DNA of 64,000 bases from Trichothermofontia sichuanensis B231 (lineage in GTDB: Bacteria; Cyanobacteriota; Cyanobacteriia; B231). Position numbers and translations under genes: made by a program. The stretch lies in assembly GCF_026240635.1 (NCBI RefSeq), contig NZ_CP110848.1, positions 2,871,741-2,935,740 on the forward strand, in the 5' to 3' direction. Below the pieces are notes generated by a model, which was not told the origin of the DNA, did no database searches, and worked only from the letters and a program-made list of their open reading frames with translations. Positions 62,967 to 64,000 of this stretch are shown here, one piece after another. The stretch's first letter is position 1, and every line of letters starts with the position of its first letter.

Positions 62967-64000
62967 CAGGATTGATAGAGTTGATATTCTGCCTTAACTT
63001 CCTGGGCAAAGGCTTGACGCAGGTGCCAGGGTAACAGGATTTCGCCGTGGGGTCGCCATGCCCGCAGGCGTTGTCGGATATTGGTATCGCCATCACGGTA
63101 GATAGCTCGGTAATAGGCATCCGTGTTGGAGCGAGCATTGAGAATGGCTAGGAGGCGCTGTTGTTCAGCCGGACAATTATTCTGCTGGATTAACGCTCTG
63201 GCTTGTTGGTAGGAAATCCGGGTAAAGGTTTCATGGCGAAAGGTATCGCGAATATAGCGATCGTGGAAGTTACGTTCAAAACGTAGTAGGAGAGTTCGTT
63301 CAGGTAAATAAAAGTCGAATCCCCAGGCTGTTGACAATGCTTGGATAATATAATCGGGTGTAGGTAAAGCTCGCTGTTGATAAGACTGAATTAAGCAGTC
63401 TGGCAGTTCTGGATCTTCCCAGGTTAAAGGTTGTAGATCTTGAATACGATCGAGACGATAATTATACCATTGTGCTGTTGATAGGGGGGTTTGGCCAAAG
63501 GCGCAGAGATAGGCGGCGCGTTGCGCATAGTAAATACAAACGGGATAACTATAATAAGTATCTTCAGAGTCTATCCGAGCACTGTAATAGGTGAGGGCAA
63601 GAGGGGGAATGGGTTCCTGCGCCCAGATTTCCCGGAGTTGGGCGTACCAATCTTCGACGCGATCGAGAATCTCTTGAGAAACGATGTAGTCAACATGTAG
63701 GAAAAAGCGTTGGTATCCCCCAATGGTTTGGGAAAGCGATTGGGCCAGACTGGCAAGATCGGGGTTAAGGAAACTGAGGGCTTCATGCTGAAGCCGCACG
63801 TCAACACAGCTACCCACTCGACTGATGGGATAGGCGGGAAAGGCTGTGACTTTAACGTAGTCATTGCCTTGACGCTGGAGCCACTGAAGTTCAACCAGAT
63901 CTTGAAAATCAGCCTGGAGGGAACGGCGGGTACGGTCAAAGAGACGCTCGCTGAGCCAGGTCTCTACTTTAGAATCCCCTAACTGCGTGTGTTGTTGGAA
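62966..64000 (-). CDS. WYL-domain protein resembling CRISPR-associated TIGR03985, N-terminus beyond the right edge
   Basis: The frame is open from the right edge to 62966, giving at least 344 residues. The first visible part is helical and basic (RSLQADFQDLVELQWLQRQG). A WYL-like core follows (YYSYPVCIYYAQRAAYLCAF and QWYNYRLDRIQDLQPL), then LLLRFERNFHDRYI and a conserved C-terminus (AYYRAIYRDGDTNI and LLPWHLRQAFAQEV). I recall this layout from TIGR03985 proteins found in cyanobacterial type III CRISPR loci. A GTG at 63817 is internal. WYL domains sense nucleic acids or nucleotides and often regulate cas genes. Confidence in WYL is good, in TIGR03985 moderate. Confidence 0.68.
   Translation of the reverse strand, partial: FQQHTQLGDSKVETWLSERLFDRTRRSLQADFQDLVELQWLQRQGNDYVKVTAFPAYPISRVGSCVDVRLQHEALSFLNPDLASLAQSLSQTIGGYQRFFLHVDYIVSQEILDRVEDWYAQLREIWAQEPIPPLALTYYSARIDSEDTYYSYPVCIYYAQRAAYLCAFGQTPLSTAQWYNYRLDRIQDLQPLTWEDPELPDCLIQSYQQRALPTPDYIIQALSTAWGFDFYLPERTLLLRFERNFHDRYIRDTFRHETFTRISYQQARALIQQNNCPAEQQRLLAILNARSNTDAYYRAIYRDGDTNIRQRLRAWRPHGEILLPWHLRQAFAQEVKAEYQLYQS

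Overview
The window is from a cyanobacterium. The octamer GCGATCGC and its variants (HIP1) occur throughout. The gene set includes a plant-type [2Fe-2S] ferredoxin, Ycf51, a DUF3685/Ycf55-type regulator, DUF760 and DUF2993 proteins, a biliverdin reductase of the Synechocystis BvdR type and a bicarbonate-transporter (SbtA) remnant. I cannot name the genus. No rRNA or CRISPR array is visible; one tRNA-Thr(CGU) is present.

Layout. 1-1511 is a sensor protein cut by the left edge. 1512-3137 is a long repeat-bearing gap. 3138-8420 runs leftward: cobW-type GTPase, ycf51, sufU, 5-formyl-THF cyclo-ligase and arginine decarboxylase. 8511-11714 runs rightward (ndk, DUF2993 protein, DEAD-box-type helicase). 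11782-16139 holds a glycosyltransferase, a flavoprotein, msrA and an aldose epimerase. 16437-24954 holds galT, several conserved cyanobacterial proteins, petF, bvdR, fur with Fur-box-like repeats, a probably Fur-regulated alpha/beta hydrolase-like gene, and a small protein with two identical four-cysteine repeats. 25367-31310 holds the tRNA, hisIE, a GST, a DUF900 hydrolase, a phosphoribosyltransferase and fabH. 31623-38762 holds a tandem-repeat protein, two ABC permeases of different families, rsmB, a TauE-like exporter and an ion-channel gene whose 5' half is frameshifted. 38933-47480 holds smpB and a three-gene signalling run (hybrid kinase, REC-kinase, REC-DUF3685). 47519-52758 holds a polyphosphate:AMP phosphotransferase-like gene and a PhnD-like binding protein paired with a histidine kinase. 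53455-54432 is a broken sbtA joined to an IS630 remnant. 54984-62112 holds an ADP-ribosylglycohydrolase and a very large alpha-2-macroglobulin-like protein. 62343-64000 holds a SpoT/Mesh1-type HD hydrolase translationally coupled to a WYL-type protein resembling the CRISPR-associated TIGR03985 family, cut by the right edge.

Gene-free gaps are heavily colonised by at least four families of short non-coding elements with terminal inverted repeats, some nested in others. Most carry an internal stem built on variants of CCCTCTCCC...GGGAGAGGG. Two families begin and end in TA, as expected if an IS630/Tc1-type transposase moved them. Some supply start codons or sit a few bases from stop codons.

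Most likely to repay follow-up: the HD hydrolase/WYL pair at the right edge (a possible entry to a type III CRISPR locus), the tetracysteine repeat protein, the Fur-box cluster controlling a hydrolase-like protein with an altered nucleophile elbow, the binding-protein/kinase pair without a transporter, and the nested MITE-like elements. All family assignments are from reading the sequence; no database search was run.
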